64,000 nt of DNA from Epiperipatus broadwayi (Eukaryota; Onychophora; Udeonychophora; Euonychophora; Peripatidae): contig JAQFVV010012509.1 in assembly GCA_028023455.1 (NCBI GenBank), forward strand, positions 3,036,590-3,100,589. Direction: 5' to 3'. Position numbers and translations under genes: made by a program. A model generated the notes under the pieces. The model searched no databases. It was not told the DNA's origin and saw only the letters and a program-made list of their open reading frames with translations. Below, piece by piece: positions 53,255 to 64,000 of this stretch; the first letter of the stretch is position 1; every line of letters starts with the position of its first letter.

Positions 53255-53780
53255 TGTTATGTCTGATTGAGATATGTGCATATGTATCATAAAGTTGCTA
53301 ACAAAATCCTTTATTATCAGATAGGAAACAAAAAAAATTCACTTAAAACACTAAAAAATGTTGCTATCCAAATATGCAGAATTGGATAAAAGTACGCAAA
53401 TTTAGATATGTAAATTAAGTCAAACAAAAACTGTTGAATCAGCCATGATTGTGTGGTAGAGCAGCACCAGGCTTGCGGAATATAAGGCAGCGAACATACA
53501 ATTAATACAGCAATGAAGGAAGATTATCAACTTCATTTGCACAAGTATTTAATGTTAACACAACCAGCAATCAAGCTAATCAAAATGTCAATATATCTAC
53601 AAATTTTTTGAAACATATAGTGCTATATATTGCTAAATGCTGCATACTTAAATAAATTTAATGCAAAGCAACCAGAAAATCACTAGTTAAAGTAATAACA
53701 TTAACTAATATTGTAGAGTAATGAAATCCTAGTGAAGTTTGAGTACATTTATTTTCCAAGAATTTATTAATGAGTGTTCA
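53255..53780 (+). repeat. 3' LTR of element A (526 bp)
   Basis: Starts TGTTATGTCTGATTG directly after the purine stretch AAAAAAAGGGAAGTAG at the end of pol, and ends GAGTGTTCA. Its right half matches 58990-59114, and the left part matches 41743-42110, so the family has at least three LTRs here. Confidence 0.75.
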
Positions 53781-53859
53781 AATGGCTTAGGTAATTCTGA
53801 CTGGTACACTCAGAATCGGTAAAAAAAATTATTTAAAGCTTCAGTTGGCACAATGTGGA

Positions 53860-55570
53860 CACAACATGGCGATGCAGAACAGCACAAAAACAGTTTGATA
53901 TCAGTACAATGTCAAATGTATGTAGTTCATGTCAAAAAGTATGATAATTAGCAATACTGTGGACAAGGACATGCTTCAAATAACTAATCTGTATGACCTG
54001 AAAGCATGTGGAGATAACCCTTATGAAGAATTGTTCTAGAAGTTAAATCCATCCTTCAAACCAACAACTTGGAAATATATAATGTGATTTCACTTCCAAA
54101 ATAGAGATCAATCACCAAATGAAACCCAAAATAGAGATCAATCACCAAATGAAAACATAAGAAAGTTTGTATTTTCATCTTGGACTATTTCCATCATCTA
54201 ATATGTGTATTGAATGTCTTTAGAAAAATTGAACTTTATTAAATATTCTGATATTGTATCACGAGTGTTAATAAGGAATGTGATTTTAAAAACTACCTTA
54301 GAAGATATGCTATTTGACGAACAGTTATGGAGCATATGAGATGGAAAACAAAAAAATATTATTGAGTTGTTGCTAACTTTTACTGCTAGTGTAGAAAAAG
54401 CAATAGTATACAAAACTGTTCTAGATCATTCAACAGAATTTAAAAATTTGATTATTAAAGCAACTACATGATTGAACAAGATGGACATAATGACTGATAA
54501 AAATACTAAAAAAAATGTCTATATTTGTTATTGCTGTGGAAAGAAAGAAAATATGTAAAACTAAAAATCAGATCCAATAATTGCAGATTACCAGGTCATT
54601 TGTCAAAGTCTGTAAGAACAAACAAAAAATGTTTAAAATGATATATGTAATGAATTAGATGTAAAAATTTGCAACCAAATTATCAAAATGAAAATTGATA
54701 TTGGCACAGGCATATCACCCTTTGCCCTAAAATATTGGATAGTCTTTAAAGGAAAATTGGAATAAAAATATACCAATCAATAAGACAAATTTGGTTGCTA
54801 TAGATATAAATGAAAACCCAATTGATATTAAAGGAATATTATCATTACCAGAGAAAGTTAACAGTTTGATAAAACATTTTTCATTATACATTGTGGCTAA
54901 AGATGGGAAAGAACTGTTTCAAGCCTTTGTGAATCAGGATTAATATTATTGAAAGAGTACAAATAAAATCAGAAATAAAAAATAAATTCCCTCAATTTTT
55001 CAAATACAGCCTAGCAGAGTTAAAGATAAAATCAGCAGATAGAATTAATTTCAAATGCACAAATTATCTTTAGAGTTTAGTAACCAAAAAAAAAAAACTC
55101 CTGAAGAACTTTTAGTGAAATGTCATTCTTAAACATGTGATAAAATAAGAGAAAATGATATAAGATCCAAAAATGCTAAATTAAAAATAGAATAAACTGT
55201 ATAAATAAGAGACATGCTAAAAAAACAAATGGATACCTGGAGTTATACTTAAACTACTATGTAAACAAATATATATAATTGAATGGAAGATGCTAAGGAA
55301 GTAAGAAGGCATATAAATCACTTTTAAAATCTGTTTTGTAGAGTTTATAGATATAATAGAAAAAAATAGTAAGTTCAGCTACCATTCATGATGATAATTT
55401 ACTAGAAAACCACCAGAGTATTAAAGGGTGCATATGTAGAAGAAAAATCTCAAGTCTAAAATTCACAGGATATATCTACTGAATTAAATAGTGAATTATC
55501 AAATGAAGAAGAAAGCCTTCAAAATTATGTTTGTGATTGAACTTTACCCTATTTCTAGAGTGAAGGGAGG
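53860..55570 (+). mobile_element. degenerate gypsy element C (gag-protease, pol deleted)
   Basis: Gag relic with PYEE followed by LF and a 30-bp in-tandem duplication at 54096-54155 (CCAAAATAGAGATCAATCAC). A zinc-knuckle (CYCCGKK) near 54530 and a protease site, MKIDIGTGISPF, near 54690 follow. Then, as in family B, sequence runs to the integrase end (RHINH) and a purine tract (GTGAAGGGAGGAG) near 55560, without RT or integrase core. It is distinct in sequence from B. Confidence 0.7.
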
Positions 55571-56459
55571 AGTTTTATATATTAACTAAAACTATATACT
55601 TTTAATATGTAAATATAATGAATAAAGTTGCATGAAGGTCTATGGATAAATTTAGTCAATAATAAAAGACATTAAAAATTCATTCTAGAAAAAATTAATA
55701 TGTATAATAATTAAAGTTATGCAAAATTTTGAAAAAAAATATAGATATGCTAATTGCTATGTTATAGTGTAACGGGCAATGTAGCCTAAGCATTCACATA
55801 TATAAAATAAGCACACATATTTGATGCATATATATATATTGTAACTGAGTTAATGTTTTTAATAAATAATGGTCACGTATGTATTTGTATATATTATTAA
55901 TGGTATTAATATTTGTATTAATAAATAATAAAGTTATAATTGTATTTTTATAACAAAAGATTTTGGTATTCAACTGTGTAGCAAATAATTGTAAGGACAC
56001 AATCGAATAACTTTATCATCACATACAATTATTAAAGTAGAAACAAGTTATTCCAGCTGTATGGATGTTGATTTCTGGAACCAGTCCATATATGGTTATT
56101 TTTTAAGATCTGACTAATATGTATAAATGTGTCAAATTCCAGAAAAACAATAGAAAAAGATTAATTTTACAGGTTGCCTTGATCTTTTATTATTTTATAT
56201 GCCTTTATGACACTATTAATTGTATATATGAAAAAGTTTAGTAAAGTATGTTATTGGACTAAATCATATCTCTCTCTTGTTACTCAATACATAATCGATG
56301 CTAATCTAGCTTGTAACCCCAACCGACAAAGCTAACAGGTATAACTTCATAAGATTGATCATACCTTGATACAGCAGATTAGCACAGTCTAAACCAGGTC
56401 AAGAATTACAAGAAATCGATTCAACAAATAATATGATAGTAATTACACAAATTATAATT
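55571..56459. other. AT-rich, possible 3' LTR of element C
   Basis: Begins TTTATATATTAACTAAAACT after the purine tract, resembling the start of the B LTR. No matching upstream LTR was found, so its extent is open. No gene seen. Confidence 0.3.
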
Positions 56460-56462
56460 GAT

Positions 56463-56549
56463 CCACCAAATATCACATGATCACCATTTCTTATGCTTGC
56501 TTATAACTTATTACTGGCACTATTGTATGGAGAGTTTTGCCTATTTTAA
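56463..56549. mobile_element. repeat family M, fragment M-d
   Basis: The left 50 bp is M in minus orientation (AATATCACATGATCACCATT), and the right 37 bp is M in plus orientation (TATGGAGAGTTTTG). It is a short inverted junction without hammerhead. Confidence 0.65.
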
Positions 56550-56599
56550 GTTGTAATTGGTGAGTTTCATATACAAAATTGGCCTTTATATGCACAAAG

Positions 56600-58879
56600 G
56601 GTAAAGAAACTTTCTCTAATTAATGACAGCCACAAAGATACTGTGAAAATTTCCACACTGCTGTTTCACTGGCCAGGAAATAATACAGATAATGAATAGA
56701 TTGTGTGAACTGGAATCACATGAAAAGCAGACTATGATGAAGCTGTGACAGTTTTTTAAATCTCGACTAAACAAATACTTCACCCAATTATATTTTAGAA
56801 TCAGATAGCAGTTTAAAAAATGAGAGCTAGAATGTATGACATAGTTTTGCATGATATAGTTAAGCTATGTCTTTGTGGCAGTTTTCTTGAAGAAGCTATC
56901 GAGCAGATAATGTATGCATTGGATGATCAATTGGGGCAACTTGTTATCAATCAGTGACTTATAGTGAGGCTATTAGATGCGAAGTTGCTTGCAAGTTATT
57001 ACTGGAACAAGGTTGGAAGTTTAACAAGTTTTCTGGATCTGATATCCCTTAAGTGTCAATTTTTAAAACCACTAATTCAAATAAGGAAGATAACCCAATG
57101 AAGAAAATAATCTGACTTCACTATGGGTACGGTAGGTAACATGACTTGGGAATTTAAATGGCAAAATCCAGAAATGCTGAAACTGTGGTACTATGGTATT
57201 TTTATCAAAAAAGGCCACCATTCTATTGACCACAAATGCGACCAAAGCTTTGTAGAGGATTCAGATAATCACATATGTAGCTTCATTAAAAATACAGCCA
57301 CTGAAAATATGGACCAATTTATGTTAACGACCAGAATTTTTAATAAATGTGTGACTATGGAAATAGATATGGTGTTGTAATATCATTAAATCAGGACTGA
57401 ACAAAATTAATACAGAATTAGAAATCACCACCTCTATTAAAAAACAATCTTAAATTTTGCATTGCAAATGGAATTTCAATGACGCTACTGGGAGTAGTTC
57501 AAATAACTGTCAAAACAAAATGAAACTGTAGACCTGTACTATTGTATATTAATAATGGAAAAATAAACCCCATCACAGATAGAGATCATTAGGAATCAAA
57601 AACTGTGATTAAGAAAATCTGCATTAAGGATAAAACAAGAAATAACTATCTAAAATAAATGGACCTGGGAAACAAAAAATTGTCAGTGAATTTAGAGTTG
57701 CATAATGGAGAGAGACTGATCATCTAAAAATCCCAGAAAGTGCAAATGTTTCAGCTAAGAAAAATGAGAGAAGAGGAAGTCAAACCTGAAATTGTAAGAT
57801 CCTGCAAAAGAAAATTCCAACATACAGTTATGCTATTCAGATGTTGAGTTAAATCTGAGATTTCTTAACTGAAATATGCATAAACCATTAGAATTTAAAA
57901 TCTTAAACAGCAAAGAAATAGCAGAATGGACTAAGACAGATCCGTGATATCAATTCCTACTAAAATGGATCACAAAAGGATGGCCTACAAGATATCTTTA
58001 GTACTTTTACAAAGGCTTATTGAAAATAAAGTGTGAATTTATCAGTTAATAAAGGCTGCATTGTCATGGACAACCAGATAACGATTCCAAACAGTGGCCA
58101 TAATAAAATGTTGACAATTATTCATCAAAGTCACTTAGGAATAGTAAAATAAAGACCTTAATTTGTAGCTACATCAGGTGACTAGGAATTAATAATGATC
58201 TGAAAATGTATTAAGAAATGTGAAGCATGCCAAACAATGGCAAATCTTTCAACAAAAAAATGTTTCGTAGACATGTTACCAAAAATCATTGCAATGAGGG
58301 CACATTGACAGACCATGGAAAGAGCCAATATCATTTTGATATTCATAGATGTATATAGTCAGTAGACTGAGTATAAGTGATAAAAAATATACAGATGGAA
58401 CTATAAAAAAGCTGCGAGAGATTTTTGCTGCTCATGGTAGTCTGAATATGCTTGCATTTGACAATGAATCTGCATTTGCTCCAGAAAAAATTGAAGCCTA
58501 CATGAAAAAATGAGGGATAGGGCACATTCGGACACTACCCTGTCACTCTGAGTCAAATGAACTTGCTGAGAAAGCAGTCAAACAAATGAAGCCAAGTTTG
58601 AGTATATAAACACCAGAAAAATATGAATGAAGCTCCATGTGAGTAGCGCTTCATCAGCATAGTACACAATTAGCAGTCATGGGCTAATCTTTGGAAGAAA
58701 TGTTATTTGGGAGAAAAATTATATAGTAAAACAAAACTGTCAATCTAAAATGTGTGCTGAGTGAACCATACACAAAGTGCAGAGTGAACAGTACTACCCT
58801 TGTAGTACATGAATAGTTTAGTACGCCAAAGAATGCAAATTAACAGTGAAAAGCACAGGATAAAATAAGCTAAAACAAA
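56600..58879 (+). mobile_element. degenerate gypsy element E, gag-pol
   Basis: Plus-strand remains. A gag region with a zinc-knuckle relic in the open frame 57123-57380 (KKGHHSIDHKC) and the protease start VTMEID. Much of RT is absent. Near 57870-58000 an RNase H end can be guessed. Integrase follows: FIDVY near 58340, the catalytic-core stretch AAHGSLNMLAFDNESAF (58430-58480) and, after one stop, GIGHIRTLPCHSESNELAEK, matching 'GI.H..t.PyHP.SNGlAEr'. The catalytic aspartate in FDNES and the glutamate in ELAEK are retained. Confidence 0.82.
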
Positions 58880-59114
58880 ATGCAACCTATAGTACAACAC
58901 TATAAGTATTGAGCATGTATTGACTATAAAAGAGAAAGGTATAAATTACTACAATTATAGGAAAAATTAAGATTGTCTAATTGTATTTGCAAATTAATTC
59001 AATGCAAAACAATCTGTAAGTCGTTAGTTGAAGTACTAACATTTACTAATATTATATATTCAGAATAAATCTTTGTTTATATTTATTTTCCAAAAGTTTA
59101 TTAACGAGTGTGCA
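58880..59114 (+). repeat. 3' LTR fragment of element E
   Basis: From TGCAAATTAATTCAATGCAA to AACGAGTGTGCA it matches the right half of the LTR at 53255-53780 (ACATTTACTAATATTAT, TTTATTTTCCAAAAG). Confidence 0.65.
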
Positions 59115-59519
59115 GTTGACTTGACTTAGTTAAATATGGCTTATATACAGAGTACATAAACTCTAAAGTTAAGCTTTAAATTTGTGACTTGTATATTCAT
59201 TTCTAAAATAAATATTTATGCGTATATAGCTGATTAATGTCAATATTACCGCGGCATACATTTCACGTTCAAATTTTTATACTTTCATAATGGAAGAAAA
59301 AAGCCCATAAAATTAGAGTATGTGTCAATAATTTTACGATAAAATGTCATTAACTTTAATATTTCGTTATTTTATATCGGAAATTATTTTATGCAGATTT
59401 GTAGTCGTTATATAAATTATGCGGCTAAGTAATAAAAAACGCACCTGGCGTAATAATTTAATTTAAGATATCAAAGCTATATAAAAGATAAATCTAGATT
59501 TACAGCAGCCTAATTTCGT

Positions 59520-59605
59520 TATTAAAACACGCAAACCCTCCATTCAGCAGTGCCACCCAACATAATCAATGGATGCCAGAAGGCCTGTGCATAAATGTGA
59601 TCATT
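59520..59605 (-). mobile_element. repeat family M, fragment M-e, upstream of the SDR gene
   Basis: 86 bp of M in minus orientation (AATCAATGGATGCCAGAAGG, CCTGTGCATAAA) followed by a few bases switching to plus orientation. It is flanked by a perfect 13-bp duplication, AGCCTAATTTCGT (59507-59519 and 59606-59618). No hammerhead. It lies about 107 bp upstream of the SDR start codon. Confidence 0.85.
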
Positions 59606-59618
59606 AGCCTAATTTCGT

Positions 59619-59712
59619 CTAAGATGTCATCTGACATGCGCTGTTTATTTTACTTTAACGTGGTTAGACTTCATTGATACAATAGTGTTTTTACGTTGAT
59701 TTACTCAGTAAC
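59619..59712 (+). promoter_or_regulatory. 5' flank and probable 5' UTR of the SDR gene
   Basis: The 94 bp between the M-e insertion and the start codon. No clear TATA box. The start context is GTAACATGTC, with A at -3 in good translational context. TTCATTGATACAATAG could hold the initiator, but this cannot be decided from sequence. Confidence 0.35.
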
Positions 59713-59844
59713 ATGTCGCCGGCTTCTGTTTTAATTACCGGTGCTAATAGAGGTATTGGTTTAGAATTTGTGAAGCAGTTTCTTTTTTTATCAAAACCTC
59801 CAGCAAATATTTTCGCAGCTTGCCGAAAACCCAAAGAAGCAAAG
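59713..59844 (+). CDS. first exon of a short-chain dehydrogenase (C-factor/sniffer-like)
   Basis: 44 complete codons from ATG to a splice donor (GCAAAG, then GTTTAT). The protein starts MSPASVLITGANRGIGLEF, a beta strand followed by the SDR cofactor motif TGxxxGIG (residues 9-16), then an amphipathic helix (VKQFLFL), a short loop with SKPP, and a second strand IFAACRKP. The arginine after AAC is the position that usually selects NADPH. Length and spacing match the start of the carbonyl-reductase-like family of sniffer and bacterial C-factor, cytosolic enzymes that reduce carbonyl compounds with NADPH. The rest, including the catalytic YxxxK, must be encoded beyond the window: no second exon was found in the next 4.1 kb. 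Codon use is intact and no lesion is seen. This is the best-supported host gene here. Confidence 0.9.
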
Positions 59845-60369
59845 GTTTATTAATTTTTTTCTTTTTTGTTTCATTATATAGGGAATAGGTTAAAGTCTGA
59901 ACTATCTTTTTTTAATATTGTTTGTATAACTAGTGATATTTGCTAAAGTCTTTCACTTCGTGTAGATGTAGCTATTTCTGAATTAATGTCCAAATTATCA
60001 GTACATTTTAAATGAAATGATGCAGTAAATCTATATAATTTGAGAGAATACTGATCGATTTCTCTCTTTATTTAAAACAAATCAATATTCACCATTGGGC
60101 ATGTGACTATCAAAGTAATTTATTCTTGTTTTATTTTTTAAATCTAATTTAGACATTAAGCATTGATTTTCTTTAGGATGTACTGTGTATTTAATATATA
60201 ATCTTATTCATGTATACAATATAATCGATAATCAAGACAATCCTTTTTTGCTGCGACTTTATGCGGGAAAAAGGAAAGGGATCTTATTTGAAAATCAATT
60301 AAAATGAGGTTTCACCAAAAATTATAGGAATAACTTTACTCTAAAATGACATATAATTTTTCAAGCTTC

Positions 60370-61490
60370 TCAATTGCATATTGGGGTAAACATGAAGTTA
60401 CCAGGTCACAACAAAATTCGAATTTTGTTTCAAATTTTTCACACTAGAGTAGCAGGGTTAACATATGGTAATGATGCATTATATGTTAGTAAAAAGATAT
60501 TAGATTACTTAGAAAAAGCTCTAAGGGAAGTAGGAAGACATGCATTGGATGCAGAAGTATGGACAGCAAGGGAGGCAATTCAAGGAGAAATGGGATGGTC
60601 AAGTTTTCATATGAGAAATGCAAAAAGTAAAATGAAAATGTTTGGTAGATTGCAGTTTATGGATAATAAAAGAATAATTAAAATAGTATTTAATTGGGTT
60701 ATGAGTAAAGGGCAGGTAACAAGATGGGTGAGAAAGGTAATGCGGTATGCAAAAGATTAAAATGAAAATGTTTGGTAGATTGCAGTTTATGGATAATAAA
60801 AGAATAGTTAAAAATAGTATTTAATTGGGTTATGAGTAAAGGGCAGGTAACAAGATGGGTGAAAAAGGTAATGCAGTATGCAAAAGATTAAAATGAAAAT
60901 GTTTGGTAGATTGCAGTTTATGGATAATAAAAGAATAGTTAAAATAGTATTTAATTGGGTTATGAGTAAAGGGCAGGTGACAAGATGGGTGAGAAAGGTA
61001 ATGCGGTATGCAAAAGATTTGGATAAATAATTTATATCAGTATATTTGTACAAAAGATGGAATGATTGTGTTAAGAGGATTATTGAGTGTTATAGTAAGG
61101 AATGGGATAAAAGAATACATTTATTAATAAAGACTAGGGAGTTAGAGAGATGGAGAAATAGTATGGAGAGTAAAAAGAGTTTAAATATATATAGAAATAA
61201 ACAGAATATTAGGTGTCAGTTAATATATGATAATAGTAAGGAAAGTAGTTTATTGTTTAAGGCTCGAACGGGATCTTTAGCTACAAAAGAATATACATGT
61301 AAATGGAAAAATATGGGTGATTTATTTTGTAAATTATGTAAGGAAGGAATAGAAAGTATTAGGCATTTGTTAATTGAATGTAAATGTTTGAAAACAGAAA
61401 GGGTACATGTAATGAAGTTGTGGAAAAATAAATATGAAAAGAGTGATTATACAGAAAGTGACAAAGATTATGTTGTGGAAATGGGATAGA
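60370..61490 (+). mobile_element. non-LTR retrotransposon (LINE) ORF2 C-terminus
   Basis: Two open parts. 60374-60760 encodes the region after the RT palm: ALYVSKKILDYLEKALREVG, then EVWTAREAIQGEMGWSSF and MKMFGRLQFMDN, a conserved post-RT segment of many LINE families. 61046-61489 encodes the C-terminal end with a CCHC-like knuckle: FCKLCKEGIESIRHLLIEC (Cys-x2-Cys...His...Cys). The catalytic RT domain and endonuclease are absent, so the copy is 5'-truncated, as usual for target-primed insertion. A triplicated 130-bp segment lies between the two parts. CR1- or Jockey-like is likely, but the clade is not certain. Confidence 0.82.
60629..61019 (+). repeat. 130-bp tandem triplication inside the LINE
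   Basis: AAAATGAAAATGTTTGG recurs at 60629, 60759 and 60890. The three copies are nearly identical. Two extra copies add 261 bp, 87 codons, so the frame downstream is restored, although intermediate shifts introduce stops. Confidence 0.92.
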
Positions 61491-61620
61491 GCAGATTATG
61501 GGTAAATTTAGAGTGGGGAATGTAATATAAAGTGTTTAACAGGTTTATCTGGGCATAATTGCTGATATATTTTTGACTTCGTTTAAGGAGAAGCCATAAT
61601 ACATCACATACATCACATCA

Positions 61621-61841
61621 CATTGTAGTTTTCGCTTATACAAAAGATAAAATTCACAAAGCAAATTCCTATAGATAGGATTGGAATAAAGTATTGCTGG
61701 TAGTGTGGAAAATATGTGGATGAGAGCTAAACCTAAGCTCAAACATCAGTGTGGCACCAGCAGTACTTTATTCGAATCCTACCTACAGAAATTTGCTTAT
61801 AGGACTCTACATTATCACTATTATAAGCGAAAACTACAATG
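61621..61841. mobile_element. foldback MITE (221 bp)
   Basis: Perfect 20-bp inverted ends, CATTGTAGTTTTCGCTTATA and its complement. Further in, AGCAAATTCCTATAGATAGG and its inverse continue the pairing through AATAAAGTA. A target duplication is not clear. A 26-bp direct duplication (GACAGTAATTATGAATG...) follows at 61842 and 61877. Confidence 0.8.
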
Positions 61842-61904
61842 GACAGTAATTATGAATGAACTTATTAACTGCAAGTGACAGTAATTATGAATGAACTTAT
61901 TACG

Positions 61905-63500
61905 GAATATGCGTAAAATGTCTGCATAATATCCGGGACGTTTATTTTGTTATTTTAAATTTTTTTTTTTTTTCAGATATTTTTTATAATATAATTATTT
62001 ATTATTATTTTTTTATAATATAATTTTATGCCGCCGTGTATTTGATATTTCACAACAAATTTTTAAATAATTTGACGAGAAACACTAGTGAAAAAAATTT
62101 GAACAACAAAATTTTGTCATGACCTGGTAATATCATGTTTACCACATATTGGTTTGCTGTGATAGTGAATTGCAATTTATTGCTAGTCCTCTTCTTTCAC
62201 TAACTACTTTTTAAAGTATTTCTTCTATTATTTCACTAAAATCTTCAAAACAATGTCTTAAAATTAAGATCAAATTTATTGAAAAGAAATGAATGATTTT
62301 TCTGACAGTTGTTTAATGAAATCTGAAAAACAACATCTTTGTTTAAAAATAGACATCAAATTTATTGCTTAGTATCTTCGGCAGTGTTCAGAGATTGTTC
62401 ACTGCCTTGCCCAAGTTTTTAAAAATATCCCATAGAATTTACTAAATGATTGCTGCTTGAATAATTCTGATCTTCATTATCGAAAATGAAGTCTGTGCTA
62501 ATTATAATTAATAATCTATCATTTGATGGTATTATAATAACTGAATAAAAGGAAAAAAAAACAATAAAAAATTAATGGTCATGAATTTATCGCTATAAGA
62601 TTATATTAAATAAAATCAAAAAAATAATATATTTTGCAATAAAAGAATTATTAAATACAAGAAAACAAAAGATTCATGCACAAAAATGCATATGAAATAA
62701 AAATAAACAATATTAAAATATATGTACTTATACATTTAAGTCTAAATGCAGAGATCATAAATTTGAAGAATAAATGCAGATATTTTTTATGGATTTGCAT
62801 TTCTGTGTACAAGTTATTCATCGTAGATAATAATGCTTTCATAAATAAATTATTGTAAAATATATTAGTTTTTTGAATTTATTAGCCATTTAAGAATAAA
62901 TGTGGACATTTTATTTTTTATCAATTCATTTTTTATTTAATAATTAGGAAATATCACATAGATTAATCAAGTGAAGAAATCATGCACTATGTTAATATTA
63001 GCAAGTCCTTATGTCTGAAAGATCTGTTCCAAACTTTTCATTGCAAGGAGTTCCTGTTTGTCTGTGGTGGGTTTGTTGACAGCTGGATTTAAGAAATAAA
63101 AGAAAAAATACTAGGACTTCCATGTTTTGGACATCAATTTTGAAACCAACTGCTATTTCTAACATAAAATCTTGTCTTCATTTTAGTTGTATTCCCAACT
63201 TTTCAGTCTTATTAATTTTCAGTTATTAGTTGCTAATGTTTATTTCATCATTTCTGAATTTACATTTGTCCTAATCCAATTTAACTTCCCCCATTATATA
63301 TTCAGTATGTGCAACTCCTTTACAAATGTAAAACTATAATCTCTTTAAACTTCAGCTTATAAGGATTATAATGTCTGTCCAAGCTAAAAAGTTACTTGGT
63401 ACTCTCTTAAAGCTGCCTGAAATTTCATCCCTGATTCAGTACTAGTATTGAGTAATAAACATTCTTTAACATCTCTTTACAAAAATTTTAAGATATTCAT
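61905..63500. other. no feature seen
   Basis: AT-rich intronic sequence. The open frames near 62.65-62.86 kb on both strands are products of low-complexity AT sequence. Confidence 0.45.
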
Positions 63501-63505
63501 CATCA

Positions 63506-63757
63506 TCAACCATAATCAATCCACTGCAGGATGAAGGTCTCTCCAAGTTCAATCCATCTTCTCCGATCTTTAGCTTCTCTTCTCCACATCACCCCTGCAC
63601 ACTTTCTTATTTCATCCATCCATTTCTCATGTGGTCTCTTTCTGGGTCTTTTAAAATCTCTTGGAATCCAGTTTAAGATTTCATTTGTCCATCTATTATC
63701 ATCTCTTCTAGCAATATGTCCAGCCCAACTCCACTTCAGTCTTTTAATTTTATGAAT
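63506..63757 (-). mobile_element. RTE-like LINE ORF2 tail, minus strand
   Basis: About 83 codons on the minus strand in one uninterrupted frame to a TGA at 63506-63508: KIKRLKWSWAGHIARRDDN, RWTNEILNWIPRDF, RPRKRPHEKWMDEIRK, RREAKDRRRW, FILQWIDYG. This 'WaGHiaRr.d.rWt...l.w.P......gRp..RW.DDi...aG..W...A.dR..W' pattern is the C-terminus of RTE/BovB-type and related LINEs. After the stop come ATGATGATG repeats, the kind of microsatellite that ends RTE elements. The copy is 5'-truncated and looks young because the frame is intact. Confidence 0.85.
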
Positions 63758-64000
63758 AAAGAATAATAAAAATATATTTTAAGGATTCTTTAAAATATTG
63801 TATTGGATAATTTTTAAATTGTTTAAAATAATTTACAAACCACTTAATAAAAGATTGTTAATTTATTATGCATGCACATTGCTATTATTTTAAAAAGTAA
63901 ATAATTTATTGTATTGGATGAGTTATATTTTTTTAATTATTGTAAGTTGACATTTTTTTGAATATAAATAATGTGAGGCTACCGCGTGCTTTTATTATTA

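Larger units (their letters stand above)
59845..64000 (+). other. first intron of the SDR gene (to window end)
   Basis: Begins at the donor GT and continues at least to the window edge. It contains the LINE fragment (60370-61490), a foldback element (61621-61841) and an RTE-like tail (63506-63757). Between 61.9 and 63.5 kb nothing was found. Confidence 0.6.

Noticed and set aside
60808-61053. Minus-strand 81-codon frame
   Set aside because: It is the reverse of the tandemly triplicated LINE segment and contains the same peptide repeated.
62651-62858. Open frames on both strands near 62.7 kb
   Set aside because: Low-complexity AT-rich sequence gives complementary frames; no composition change or splice sites.

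Overview
The window looks like nuclear DNA from an AT-rich invertebrate animal, most likely an arthropod. The evidence is spliced exon structure, an animal-type short-chain dehydrogenase first exon, Penelope-like elements (PLEs) with GIY-YIG endonucleases, tRNA-derived SINEs, Ty3/gypsy relics and a SPIN-type hAT element. No phylum can be fixed from sequence alone. Nearly all of it is layered, decayed mobile DNA. The long reading frames are retroelement fragments, and real host coding sequence is very sparse.

Layout. 0-10 kb: a 47-bp tandem repeat, a possible host exon on the minus strand (138-380), a piggyBac-type MITE (941-1687), a minus-strand gypsy relic (about 2.99-6.0 kb), a 2.4-kb unknown repeat 'R' (6.1-8.46 kb) and a divergent 0.4-kb duplication. 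9.65-29.87 kb: a head-to-tail array of three copies of one gypsy family ('B'). All three lack RT, RNase H and the integrase core. Two composite insertions of PLE family 1 are nested in the array (10470-17287 and 23653-29797). These carry further nested insertions: a 1.6-kb solo LTR, tRNA SINEs, a second SINE class, and a 742-bp insertion ('Y') built from a 335-bp unit. 30-40 kb: remnants of PLE family 3, a SPIN element with perfect 8-bp duplications, a probable host terminal exon (33232-33331), an inverted pair of hammerhead-like motifs, an inverted dimer of PLE family 2 (36286-38087), and two copies of a 450-466-bp repeat family 'M' that carries complete hammerhead ribozyme folds. 40-59 kb: a hAT MITE, a SINE, a second copy of R interrupted by the piggyBac MITE, possible host exons near 47.9 kb, and three further gypsy relics. 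59-64 kb: the first exon of an SDR gene with a short M insertion just upstream, then a large intron holding two non-LTR retrotransposon tails and a foldback MITE.

Main result. PLE-1 carries a type I hammerhead fold in each terminal (pseudo-LTR) segment, and each shows the same paired change at core positions 3 and 8. The unrelated non-coding family M carries its own hammerhead, with six base pairs in stem I and a palindromic stem III. M, Y, PLE-1 and PLE-2 insertions share one architecture: a partial inverted copy joined to a direct copy that may run past one unit, flanked by an 8-17 bp target-site duplication. This matches what is known of PLEs and of the small metazoan 'retrozymes' thought to spread as ribozyme-processed circular RNAs using PLE machinery. 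M is a strong retrozyme candidate. Y has the same form but no ribozyme I could find.
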